Shown here: positions 8,743-19,744 of the stretch, one piece after another | Position numbering within the stretch: the stretch's first letter is position 1 | How the letters are laid out: each line of letters begins with the position of its first letter | DNA from: Apiotrichum sp. Y4204 | Taxonomy: Eukaryota; Basidiomycota; Tremellomycetes; Trichosporonales; Trichosporonaceae | Reading direction: 5' to 3' | DNA length: 64,000 nt | Assembly: GCA_025531455.1 (NCBI GenBank) | Contig: JAMYHL010000019.1 | Coordinates: forward strand, 1-64,000 | Program-made: the position numbers and the translations under genes | Notes under the pieces: generated by a model | Databases searched by the model: none | What the model was told of the DNA's origin: nothing | Seen by the model: the letters and a program-made list of their open reading frames with translations, nothing else

Positions 8743-9869
8743 GACCAGAATAAATGTTGGATGTCCAACGGTGCCACATTGTTAAAGACTCACATCGACG
8801 TGAGATCGTGGGACTCACATGGGTGCCATGTGAAACCCATGGCCTAAGTGGCGCCTGGTGGCACCAAATCCTCAGTTCGATCCTTCTGCATTCCTGCTCC
8901 GCAAACCATTTTGAACAAGAAGAAAGCTCAGGAGGAGATTGCTATAGGCCCACTGGGTTAGTTCAGAAAGTTGATGGTGCATCGCGCATTTGCAGATTGC
9001 CTGAATTTAAGCAAGGCTGATATGTACAGTGGCAAAAACAGCTAAAAATGGAGATATTGGTTCTCCTGGGTGGGGCCGCTTGTAGCGATATGGGCAGATT
9101 TAAGCACACGTGGCCAAATTTAATGCCACGTTGGGGTCTAATGGCATCAACCCTGAGGATTACAATGCGGCATTTGCCCAGCGACCCCAAAACCTATTTT
9201 TTTTAAATTGCATCACCCAATGTCAAATAGAATTGACATTGCCATGGCAGAGGGCGCGGTCCACCAAACATACTCTCTCTACGTTACAAGGTCAGGCAGC
9301 AGCAGCTCACTTATTGCAGATACTGCGATGCGATAGCGATGACCACGCAAAGGATTTGTCGCGTCCTTCGGTCATGCAGTCATCTGCCGATCTTAGCGCG
9401 CCATGAACCAAGTACCGATTCCAGATGGCCTCGGGCACGACCTCGCCTCCAACCGCTGTGCCCGAAGCGATCCAAGCGGTGGCAGTGCCAGATGAAGGAC
9501 GGTCCGCTCTTTACTCCGCACACACGGCCATTATTTGCCCGTGGCCGGCCAGCTGGCCAGCTTGGCAGCTGTTCCACGGTTCCTGTGAGCCAGTGCTCTA
9601 TCGTCTTGTCAAGACTGGAGCTCAAAAGTGGACCGCTGGGCTATTTTGGGACACACGATTCCCGTCCGCAATTTCGGCGGGGGTGAGCCCGACTGATTTT
9701 CGGCACCGCCCAAGTCTCGGTACCCTCGGTACTCGGTATCCATCTCGCTTCCCAGACGCGTGCAACTGACAACACCACTTTCAAGACTTCACTACCACTA
9801 ACAACCATGACGAGACTTGTGGACGAGTCGGACATGTTCAGTTTGATGCGCCGTGATACCGAGAGCTGA

Positions 9870-9876
9870 TATATAA
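9870..9876 (+). promoter_or_regulatory. TATA box of membrane-protein gene
   Basis: TATATAA lies about 103 bp upstream of the ATG at 9979, the usual distance for a fungal TATA promoter with a short leader. Confidence 0.6.
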
Positions 9877-9978
9877 GACTTGACGACTAGCAGAGCACTC
9901 GGAACACTCATAACTAAGAGACCAGCAGAACAGATTACTTCTCGCGAACCCACAACGCAGCGCATACACGCACACACA

Positions 9979-10928
9979 ATGGCCCCCAACATTACCACCG
10001 AGGCCGAGATGCGCGACTACCTCGCGCAAATGAACTTTACCGGCGGCATTCCGACGCACAAGGACTTTGCTCCCAGCATTGTCTTTCTCATCTTCGTAGG
10101 TCCAGGCTTGAACCGCACAGTTGGCTCACTCACAGTACATCGCTCTCATCCCGCTCGTTGTCTACCGCGTCGCGGCCCGCAGCTCGCGGACCATGACCCT
10201 CATCCGCCCAGTCATCTTCGTCCTCGTCCGTATCGCTACCTTTGTGCTGCGCACGTACATGAGTAAGACCCCGCTGAGCGGCAAGAACGTCCTGAGTGAG
10301 TCAAATCAAATTAGCCTCTGTTTACGTCTGCTAACGCAAAGTTGCCGAGCTTATCTGTGTATCCGTGGGCTTCCTCTTCCTTATCTCTCCGATCGTGACA
10401 CTGTGGAAACGCCAGATCGAGGGCGAGGTACCCCCCGAACACCAGCCGCAGTGGATGCGTTTCCTCACCAAGGCCGCGCACCTCCTCATAATCGGCGCCA
10501 TCGTCACCGCCATCATCGGCAGCAGCATGATCGGCCAGGACGACGTTGACATGGACACGGTCCGCAACCTCCGCCGCATATCGTACATTCTTTCATTTGT
10601 TGTTGTCATCGTCGTTGTGGTCGGTGTCGTCGCCACGCACGTCCACCTCCGCCTCCAGGCCCGCCCCACGGTCTTCCTGCTTACCGTCCTCGTCATGCTC
10701 TTTATCGTCGCCATTTACCGCCTCCTTCAGCTCTACAACACGGATCCCAACTCGACGATTCGCTCCATCACCTCGTTCTACATCTTGCAGGGTCTGTTTG
10801 AGGCCATTTCCTGCACAATGCTGTTTGCCATCAACTTGAACACTTGGTTCCCTGAGGTCGCCAAGCCCTTTACTCAGAGCAAGCCCGAGGAGATTTACCA
10901 GTACAGCTACAAGCCAAACAACGTGTAG
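9979..10928 (+). CDS. Multi-pass (about 7-TM) membrane protein, unknown function
   Basis: Exons 9979-10095, 10136-10295 and 10342-10928 join cleanly (introns of 40 and 46 nt) to give 287 residues. There are about seven hydrophobic segments: in PSIVFLIF-YIALIPLVVY, IRPVIFVLVRIATFVL, AELICVSVGFLFLISPIVTLW, LTKAAHLLIIGAIVTAIIG, ISYILSFVVVIVVVVGVVA, PTVFLLTVLVMLFIVAIYRL and the SFYILQGLFEAISCTMLFAI region. The N terminus is short and the tail is charged with Tyr residues. The pattern resembles fungal seven-helix families such as RTA1-like or DUF7702 proteins, some of which work in lipid or drug tolerance. I cannot assign it to one. Confidence 0.75.
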
Positions 10929-11191
10929 AGGGATTTGAGCACCGTCGACCCAAGCACTTATAGACAGACTCCGATTGTGTTAGAAAACCCATGATGTATG
11001 TTACAATTTGCCCAGAAACGCATCATCAAGATAACCGGACAGTACCACATATACATAAGTCGTTAATTCATTAAAACAGTCACAGTAACTAAAGAAGCTA
11101 TTTATGCGTCCAAAACGAGGAAGCCCGAGGGAAGCGTTAGAACCCTTTGTGTATCACGGGAAGTCTTCGATTTTCTGACGTAGTCGAACCC

Positions 11192-12361
11192 TTAGAGGTG
11201 GAGGACGCCTCCGAGCACACCGTCAAGCACACGAGTGATTCCGTTGCCGAGAGTGCTACCGCCGGGGGTAAGGCCGCCGAGGAGCTTCTTGAGGAGGTTC
11301 TGAAGCAAACCGGTGTCGAGGCCGTAGAGGGTCGTAAGTTTGCTAATAAGACCTCCAAGGGAGTTGGCGAAGGAGAGGCCGCTTGGCTAATGATGTGAGT
11401 GTGGCTCAAATGACATTTACGTACCATCACCAGAGACTGCTTTTCAACTGGAAGGCCCTTGAGGAGGTTGGTAAGGGCAGTGAAGATCTGACCGAGGAGG
11501 TCCTGGAGCTGCTGCTGACGGATTGCCTGGTCGGTCGGGGCGGCCTTGGTGGCCTGGTCCAGCTTGCTGGCGGCATCGTTAAATGCGGCCTGGATTTGCG
11601 ACACCGTGGCGGTCTTGGGGTCGATCGTCTTCTGTTTCTGTCAGAGATGTCGCAACACGGCACCCACCAGAGCATTGAGAGCACCGTTGACCAAAGTCTC
11701 AACACCGGGAACGACGCCGGGGTTGGGAGGAGGAGGAGCGGGGCCAGCAGGGGGCCTGCCGAGGACAGGGCGAGGGCTCTTGATTTGGGTAACCGATTTA
11801 AGCGTTGCGATGAGCTGGTTGACGAGGTCGTTGGTTGGCTGCGTCGGCGCAATGGTCATAAGGATCTGCTTAAGAGCCTTGCCGACCTGGTCGAGGAACT
11901 CGGGACTGACAATGGCCGGCAGCGGGTTGGTTAGGTCGCCAATGGGAAGGCCGTTGTTTGCCAGAAGCTTCTTGATAAGCTCGTTAAGAGCCTTGGCCTC
12001 GGCTTGCGGAGCACCTTATGGTCAGCGACTAGATGCGGTGGCAAGAGAAATGGATGGCGTTGGGTGTATGAAGGCTCACCAAGGTTCTCAAGAATGGGAG
12101 TAAGGACATCGTTCAGCTTGTCGGTGGGAATGGGCTTGCTTGGCTGGGTGGGGGTCCATGTGTTGCTCGGGGCCGGAGCGTTGCCGCCTTCGCCTCCCGA
12201 TCCGACAATGGGGACGTTAAGACCGGGGAGGAGGTTGGGCGCGTTGACGCCCAGAAGGTGGAGGAAGCGGGGGTCGTTCTTGGCCACCTTACTCTCGCCT
12301 TCGGGCTTGGGAGCCGGGAGGGCCACTACCAGAGGTAGAAGAAGGAGGGTGGCGAACTTCA
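11192..12361 (-). CDS. Secreted Gly/Leu/Pro-rich protein, unknown
   Basis: It starts MKFATLLLLPLVVALPAP, a clear signal peptide. Four or more exons join in frame: after ILENLG (donor GTGAGC, acceptor CATAAG), after a Pro-rich segment, and after SLVM (donor GTACGT). The mature chain has a Pro-rich linker, several amphipathic helices (ALNELIKKLL, DLVNQLIATL, LQDLLGQIFTALTNLLKGL), and ends in a Gly/Leu-rich region (LLGGLTPGG, GVLGGVLHL). Few Cys residues are present, so it is not a hydrophobin. The third intron is only 30 nt, or 54 nt with an alternative donor. A TATATAA on the coding strand at 12521-12514 lies about 155 bp upstream. It may be a surface or secreted structural protein. Confidence 0.65.
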
Positions 12362-12513
12362 TTGTTAATTGAAGGAGAGAAGAGAAAGATTCAAGATATT
12401 GGGAAAGGACAAGCAAGTATGAGGAGAGGAAGGAATCACCGGAGAAGAGTTGAGGACAAGAGTGGAAGAGGTGAGTGGATTGAGGAAGATGAAAGACAGG
12501 ACAGAGAGGGCAG

Positions 12514-12521
12514 TTTATATA
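12514..12521 (-). promoter_or_regulatory. TATA box of secreted-protein gene
   Basis: TATATAAA reads on the minus strand about 155 bp before the ATG at 12361. Confidence 0.5.
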
Positions 12522-14627
12522 TCTACGTTTGTCGAAGAGGGAGAGAGGGTCTAGAGACAGGAGCTGCTAACAGAGTGGTGTTCAAGGGCTCGATCCGAGG
12601 CGAGGTGAAGGAAGGCAAGAAAGGAGGATGGTGCGGCCCAAACATGCCAGACAATGGCAGATGGCCCAAGGAAGACACTTTCACAACCGAACGACCGAAT
12701 CGACGAGGCCCATAGCGTCAGAGAGTCCGGCAATTCCAAGATCCCAAGACTCGATTGCGCAGATCAACGCCCTGCAACTCCTTTCGATGGTGAATCAAGC
12801 AATCGAGAGTGTCAGGAATGAGCATCCCAAGCAAGGCTTCTAACGACAAGAATGGCAACGATAGAATGGACCAGGTTTGACGATTACTCAAGCAACGCCA
12901 GAGGGGCCCAGAAACTCTATTGAGGTGGCCAACGTACGCGACCCATTCATGGCAGACGCAAGTACAAGTAACCACGAATCCAGTCCAGTCAGTGAGATCG
13001 GCGGACATAGGCAGGAGCGCGACGACCGCCTGTTCTCCGAGATAATTCATTCGCAGTGGAAGCGCACTGAGAGTTGCAGGAGTTGCGCAGAACACTAGAC
13101 CGCGAGAGCATGAGAGCCCAGACAGGAGGCTGCGAGGAGGAGTGGCCCAGCTATGGCCAGCTAGCCAGTTGTGCCAACTCGCAAGTGTGGAGAGCCATTT
13201 CAGCACCCGAGCGGCTACGGCTCGCGGTCCGGACGGAATTCACGCCATGCACGTCATGGAGGTCAGCACACGCGACTCGCGCCAAGCAGAGTGTATCAGG
13301 TGTTTAGGTTTAGCAGTGTTAGCAGTTAGTCCCAAATCGCCAACGATCGCCGGATGGTGTAAACCTTGTTCTGATCCGCTGGTGATGTGCCTCTAACGCG
13401 ATACCAGAACCAAAACCGGAACCGGCACCCCCGAACCCTCCGGAGCCTGGACCAATGGCCGATGGAGCTGGGGCTCTGTAGGCCCGGTGGACCTGCAGCC
13501 TTGTGGCCTTGTGGCCTGTGGGCCATCTGCGTCAAAGCGCGTCCGTGTCAACGCAGGGTCGATATCCAAGAAGCCACTAACTGAGATCTGAGCGCGCTGA
13601 TCAAGATCTGTCCAGATCTGGTCCCTATTATGTGAATGGTGGAGCTTGGTGGGCGTGGGCTTACATTCATGATGCTCTTGTTAGCCTTCTTTATATTTTA
13701 TCAATCCAAGACATCCGTTTTCTCCGTGATTCTCAGCCGTCCTCCAATAGAACGCTGGGCCTCGGTTTATGGTGGGCAGGTGTCACGCGGTGCAAAAAAT
13801 CCAAACAACACTCGAAAAGGTTTAGAGATCACCTGCTGTTGTTTGGACTTTTGACGCCACCACAATATGTGAGCGTCACCCACCTTTGATCCTTTGCCAC
13901 AATCGTGCCTGGCATCTGTCCCAGTACCCAGTACTGTACCATGGATTTCTCACAGATTGACGCAGTGATAACATGGCATTCCTCGAACCCTGGATCCCTG
14001 TCACGGCTGTGTCACGCCCAGCCGCGGCGTTCCGGGGGTCTGGTACACGGCTGCGAAACTCCAAGTGCGTCCATATCGCCACCGCGTCCAGCGGGCGGAC
14101 GGCGGACGGCCAGAGTGCACATGGTGCACATGCTGCACTCCGGCTGTGGATGGCGACCGGCTGTGTTGAATCCCTGACTGGGGTACTGGCTGTGGAGCTG
14201 TGGATGGAATGCTGCAACGCAGAGTGTCATTGATCATTGATCATTGAGCATTGACCGCCAAGGCCAAAGGCCAAAGGATCTCGATCGATCGAGCGTCTGA
14301 AACATAAACAGCGCCGCAAGTACGCATCGCTTGGTGCATTCGCCGTGCACCTCGAGTCCTATGGCCCTATTCTCAGCCCCCCGGCCAAGCCTATATCCAT
14401 ATCCGTTCGGTCATGCCTTCCTCGACGCGCTACAGACGCCGGGCTTGCATCGCCGTTCCGGCCGATCCCGCCCACCCGCTCCGACCACGGGAATGACGCG
14501 GGAAACGGGACTCGGACGGTGTGCGGTGCACAGTGCCGCCACTCAGCTCCGACGCCACTCGCCGCCACACCGAGGTGAAGCCACGCCTTGCATTCAGTCA
14601 TTCGGCTTCCAAGGGGCCAAGACCCAT

Positions 14628-14654
14628 TGATCCAGTGATCCAGTGATCCAGTGA
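14628..14654. repeat. 8-bp tandem repeat
   Basis: TGATCCAG is repeated three times with a partial fourth copy. Confidence 0.8.
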
Positions 14655-17255
14655 TTAATGATTCCATGATTCCAACGTTCCAAGCTTCCCAAGCTACCCA
14701 ACTTCCCAGAGTTCCCTCTGCGCCTCTGGGTCTCTATCCAATTCCAACGTCATGAATTTCTATCCCCAGCTCATGCCCTGGGAGGACTCAGTTGGCGTCT
14801 GGCGCTACGGTGGGAGCTCAATTCTGTGGACACAAACTCATCTCATCGGCACGCCGAGCTGTAAACATTGGCTATTGAATATTGAATGGATAGTGTGATG
14901 TGGGTTGTCACCATGCTTGCAGCTATCTGTCATGATTGTCACGTATTTCCTTGGAGAGGGTTTCTAGCCGCACCCGATCTGAGATGCCCCAAACCCCCTC
15001 CTTTGATGAATCTGATGGCGCGAGCTTCGCTTATGATACTCCTGTGCCATGAGGTTGATCCTACAGATGGCACAAACGACCATTTGACTTGACATCCAAA
15101 TGGAGACGGGGGTATTAGGGGACTGAAGGAAATGAGGGCGAGGAATGGAAACGCCCATAGCCGCTGGGCAGCTGGTCTCGATGACCCAAGAGGTCAGCGG
15201 TAAACAGAGCACCGTGGGTACCTGGGTCCATCACCGTCCCCAACTGCCGAAACCCTCCATGATCCATGATTCATGAATGGCCTCGACCTCCGTAGACTAA
15301 CCTGCCTGCGTTTTTCATGAATGCAAAGTGAGACCTCCGTGAATCTAGGAATTTCTCCACATTCAATGGTAAGCGATCAGCGAGATCCGAGACAGATGGG
15401 CGGCGAGTGCCTGTGATCGACAAGATGGAGGCCGGAGAGACCGGTTTATACAGCGCACAAGTGGCGGCTGTGCCAATGTTCCTTTGCAACTGTGCCCTTT
15501 GAGCGCCTTCTCCTCGAGCCGAACCGGAGTCTCGGAACGAACGGGGGAGCCTGCAAACGCCAAGGCACGATGGTGCGCAGACCTTCAGAGTCCGAGTAGC
15601 TGGCTTCATGACGTTAATGACTCAAGAAAGGTGATGAGCAATTGAAGTAAACCCCAGACATACACATGGTTACGGCGACCAAAAGTTGGTCGTCTGCTTT
15701 GGTTCCAATCGCTCACATCGTGAGGCACCTCACATATGAACCGTGCTGGGCAGACGTTGGTGGCGCTCGCAGACTTGTGGCTTCTGGAGTGCGCTCTGCG
15801 AAGACCCAAATGTGGCACCGGCCCCAAGCAAATGACTTTGAGGAGAAAGACCATGCCAACTCAATACTGCCAAGCTGTCTTGAGCACTTGATCCGATGGG
15901 CAAATGGGCAGATGCGCAGCGCTTGAAAACGACGTCAAAGTGTGACTCCAATTGCTGTTAGGTAGTGCCGTGAGCTCTCTGTCAGTCGGCACATCCGCAA
16001 TACAGTCGAAGAGTGGGTTCCCGAGTAAGTCTCTTCCACTGTACCGTAGGACGCCAATGTCAGCGACCCAAGTGGTCTGTTTTAGCCCGGTTTCGCCACC
16101 ACCCCAGAAATGTAATCCTCAACACTTGCCCACTGGCCCATGATTAGAGTTTAGAAGACAACGCGGACTAGACCACGTTAACCCTTGCTAATTGACTGAC
16201 GATGTGAGAGCAGGACGCACACCGGTGAGTCACCACACTCATACCGACAGCGTTAGGGCCTTGGCGTTTGGCACACTTAGGCTGAGAGTCGCTTTGGCGT
16301 GACCCCCTCGATCACGTCTCGCTTGTCACCCATGTGGCTCACCTCGATGTCAGATCCATAGAATTATGGATTGATGACCGTAAAGAGGGTAGGTCCATCT
16401 GCATTGAGCTAGATGGAGCGTTGGTCTGTTGGTCGTTGGCTTGTTCTGCTCGTTTGGGAGACTGAAGGCAGGATTGATGGCAGGTGGTCGAAGTGGGTCG
16501 CTAGCATTGCTAGATAGCTTGATCGCTTCGACGGCGATCAGTTTTAGTTACTTTCTGCGATCGCACGCACAGCAGCGCCACTGCCCGAGATCCAAGCGCG
16601 CGCGAAGCGCGCCAAGAAGGTCAGAGCGCAACACGAAGATCAGCCCGCAGTCAATTTGCTGATTGCAGATCCGCTGGTCCGATGATAAGTTGCAGATGGC
16701 TGAATTTGACGATCCCCAAAATGATCGCCTATTGGCACATCCCCGAGTCATAGCTTGTGCGCTTGTAATTGTCCATTGTCAGAGTTCTTGCGCCAGTTTG
16801 CACCTTAGTTGACACTCTGACGTGTGTCCAAAGACATCGCGTATGTTGGCGTGGCAAACGAGGGGCACTACATCAGTTGAGTGATCAGAGCTGGGTACAG
16901 AGGTTGAAAGAACATGTTCTCGACAGCTGCACACAGTCAACGATGGAACGAACGACAGAGGGATCAATAATGCATAATGTGAGTGTAACGTAAGTGAGCA
17001 TCGACGCGGCCGTATGATGAAGGCCTGATTAAGGCTGCTCGAGTCGTGGCGGAAATGGAGGAGGAATGGAAGAGGTGTCGCGGTTGACAGGGGCGTGCAG
17101 GGACGTGCGTGCTTGGGTCGTCGTTTCGTTCAGCACGACCAAGATGGTCGTGTTTGTCGTGAATTTTCTTCTGCGAAATCGGATAGGGCATCGGCCGAAC
17201 AGGCCGTTCGATACCGAGTCTCAAGCTCATAACCCAGCTGGCATGTTGGCTGAAG

Positions 17256-18128
17256 CTAGACTAGAGGCGGACCGGCACTTCCGCACGACAGGCTGGGCGC
17301 TTCCCGCCGATGGCTCATCGACCGACCGCTATCATCAGCTCCGAACACACGGGGACTCACCCTCCGGTCGTCAGACAGTCTCAGTTTCTGGCTCCCAACA
17401 TTCTCGGCGGGGTCTCTAAACAGCGCTATTAACGCGTCCCCGTCGGCGACGACTTCCGTGGCGAGAGTGTGCATCCGCTTCGTGTACGCAGCCAGGGAAG
17501 GCATAGGAGCCGGCCACAGCTTCTTGTGGCTGTACATCAGCCCAGTTCATCCACGCACAATGTTTTCACTCACTGAATACCTTTCTTCGCCGCTTCATCA
17601 AGCCACGCGCGTACCTCGGCACTCGCCGTGGCGAGCGGCTTCACATCGATCTCCGAGAGACAGTTGATGAAGAGCATGCTGTGTGCCGCTGCGGCAGGAC
17701 GCCACCTCGTCCCAAGCGCGGGGAAGTACGAGTCGGCCATCATACGGAGCAAAGAGAACGGAGCCCTGCGGTTTGTCGCTGCAAGTCTCATGTGCTACGG
17801 TCAGAAACGTCTAGAGCAGCAAGTATACGTACGGCTCTACGAATTTCGAGCGAGAGGACGCGCATCTCGAGCGCGCGCTTGGCGCACTCCTTGACCATCT
17901 TCTCCAGCGCCTCTATGTCCTCGGTGCACAACTGCTCGCTCGGCGCGCGTTTCGCATTTAAATCCAGCGCCGCCTGTGCTTGAGGACCGATAGCTTCCGC
18001 CAGGAGCGTGAGGTGTGCAAACAGGCGGAGCGCGTTCGGCAGCTGGCTCGCGAGCACGGTTGGGCGAACGATCGCGGAGAACGCGAAGAGCACGTCGTGC
18101 GGCGCAGCGGGGCCGGCGGGCGGAGCCA
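17256..18128 (-). CDS. Helical protein of unknown function
   Basis: At least three exons join in frame. Exon 1 (from ATG 18128, or 18183 for a longer form) ends at EIRRA. A 45-nt intron (GTACGT...CTGACCGTAG) leads to exon 2, which ends at AAKKGI. A further intron (GTGAGT...GTACAG) leads to the exon starting HKKLWPAPMP. A possible 32-nt intron, if unused, leaves a readable tail to the stop at 17256. The product is about 260-290 residues, Ala/Leu-rich and largely alpha-helical, with no signal peptide and no membrane segment. I recognise no family. It lies in tandem with the mitochondrial-type gene upstream. Confidence 0.5.
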
Positions 18129-18526
18129 TTGCTCTCGGGGCCCAGACGCGGGATGAGGAGTAGTTGGTGGCAAGTTTGTTCAATGTGGGACTGGGGCTTT
18201 TGTTTGATTATGGGGTGCGACAGTTGGTTAGCGTCGGAACGCGCCTGTTGGTGTTGTGGACATGTGAATGGGGTATGTATATGACGTCGTCTTGGGGGCC
18301 CGGATGAGTCAACTGGTGGCCATGTGAAACTGGCTCATGGCTCATCTCCTCTCACGCATCCGACATCCAGCTATCCAGCCTCAAGCATCATGCATGCAAG
18401 CGGCCTGCAACCTGGATGGTTGCATAGATTCCTCCATCAACCTTTCCTAAGCACACATTCTCACTCTGGTGCCTTTTCCCACATCCTTCATCCTTCATAC
18501 AGCATGCATCTCTATATCTACACTGT
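18129..18526. other. Intergenic between tandem minus-strand genes
   Basis: Promoter of the helical protein and 3' flank of the next gene. No distinct motif was seen. Confidence 0.4.
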
Positions 18527-19337
18527 TTAGTCCTTGACGACCTTGGAGAAGATCTGCGACGCAATCTGGGGGCTCATGTCGACACCCGCCTCCTTGAGCT
18601 GCGCCATGAGCTGGGGGTCAGCGTCGTCACACGGGTAAGAGGAAGCGCCTTGTGATGAGTCGTGGGCGCGTTTGGGTCGTAGCAGGCGTTGGTGCGAGGC
18701 TAAGACGAGCAGTGATCGTGGCGGTGAATTTGTCCACTGACCATCGCCATCGGCGCCATTCTGTGCGCCTGACACCCGACAACGAGTTCGTCTCAAGCAA
18801 TAACTCACGTTGGCTCCAGCCTCGCGGATCTCAGCGTCCATGCCAAGCTTCATCATCGTCATCGTCGAGGGCGGCTGCGAGAGGTCGACACCTGGCGTTA
18901 GCGCCCTGTTGGAAAAGACGAAGCATATGAGCCGCTGCTGAACGAGGCTCATGGTCCAAGCTCAGATATCAGTGTGAACAATGAGGGACAGACAGTGCGC
19001 ACCGGCAGCCGCACATTCCGAGACTGCGACGTCAAGGCATCCCTTTGCTGTCGCCACTCCTACAACCCTCCTCTCCACGGCGAGCACCACACGCACCCTT
19101 CTTCTGCATGAGCTCGCCAAGCTTGAGGATAGCCTCACGGCACCCGGCGTGGTTCTGGATCTTGTCGCGGAGCTCCTGCATCTGCTCGTCGCTCGCGGGC
19201 GGGGGCGCCTCATTCGCGAAGCGCGGCGCCGAGACGTGCAGCCGGCGGGCGGCGAGCGCCGCGACGGGGACGACGAGGCGCGGGGCGGGGCGCACAGCGC
19301 GGAGGGAGCGGAGCGAGATGGCGAGAGCGGCGCGCAT
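18527..19337 (-). CDS. Small mitochondrial-type protein, unknown
   Basis: Three exons (19337-19097, 18891-18809, 18610-18527) join in frame to 135 residues. The introns are 205 nt (donor GTGCGT, branch CTAAC, acceptor GCCAG) and 198 nt. The N terminus is rich in Arg, Ala, Leu and Ser with no acidic residues for about 40 residues, which is a typical mitochondrial presequence ending near RRLHVSAPRF. The mature part is helical and has two related turns, KKGVDLSQPPS and EAGVDMSPQ, suggesting an internal duplication. I do not recognise the family. It is divergent from the MRH protein gene, sharing a 407-bp promoter region. Confidence 0.65.
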
Positions 19338-19744
19338 GTTGATACTTTGAGAGACGAAGTGGGATGGGTAGTCGTGATGTCAACGGGCGAACTTGGAGGC
19401 GTATCGTATCTCTGTGCTTTGCGCTCTGCTCCACCCTGCCAACCAACTTATTTGTTACCTCGGTCAGGTCGGGGGTCGGCACGACGGTGCGACGACCTGG
19501 GCCGAAATCCGATGACGGAGAGCGGAAGCAGACTGCAGACCATACAAAGTGGAGGTGCACAGCGCCATCCAAAGGCTGACGACATTGCCACACTTTCCCA
19601 GGCGGGCTGTGGTCTAAATCCAGTCTGCATCGGTGCTCGACGCGTTGCGCAGCCAACACGACTCACATCTCCTATCAACACACACTCGATCATCAACATC
19701 TGGTCTCCTTGTCTCCCCATTACCCATTCCACCCCGCCGCCAAC
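19338..19744. other. Divergent promoter region
   Basis: Lies between the starts of the mitochondrial-type gene and the MRH-domain gene. An upstream signal-peptide exon of the MRH gene could lie here, but none was convincing. Confidence 0.4.

Larger units (their letters stand above)
8291..9978. other. Intergenic, A/T-richer; no gene seen
   Basis: No spliced or unspliced gene could be supported. It contains palindrome copy E (8711-8742), a tRNA-like A-box/B-box pair (8840-8850 and 8874-8883) without a convincing cloverleaf, and at the right end the promoter of the membrane-protein gene. Confidence 0.5.
12362..17255. other. Gene-poor interval of 4.9 kb
   Basis: Beyond the promoter of the minus-strand secreted-protein gene, I could support no coding exon on either strand. 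Open frames are short, lack splice logic and have no recognisable domains. Small features are a TGATCCAG tandem repeat (14628-14654) and TGATCATTGATCATTGA-type repeats (14231-14250). It may hold decayed elements or non-coding transcripts. Confidence 0.45.

Noticed and set aside
14231..14654. CRISPR-like repeat array
   Set aside because: The TGATC-type repeats are directly adjacent and 8 bp long, without spacers. This is a eukaryotic genome.
18962..19213. Read-through of the first exon of the mitochondrial-type gene to a nearer stop
   Set aside because: Splicing from 19097 to 18891 at a perfect branch and acceptor restores one longer protein with repeated motif and full frame continuity.
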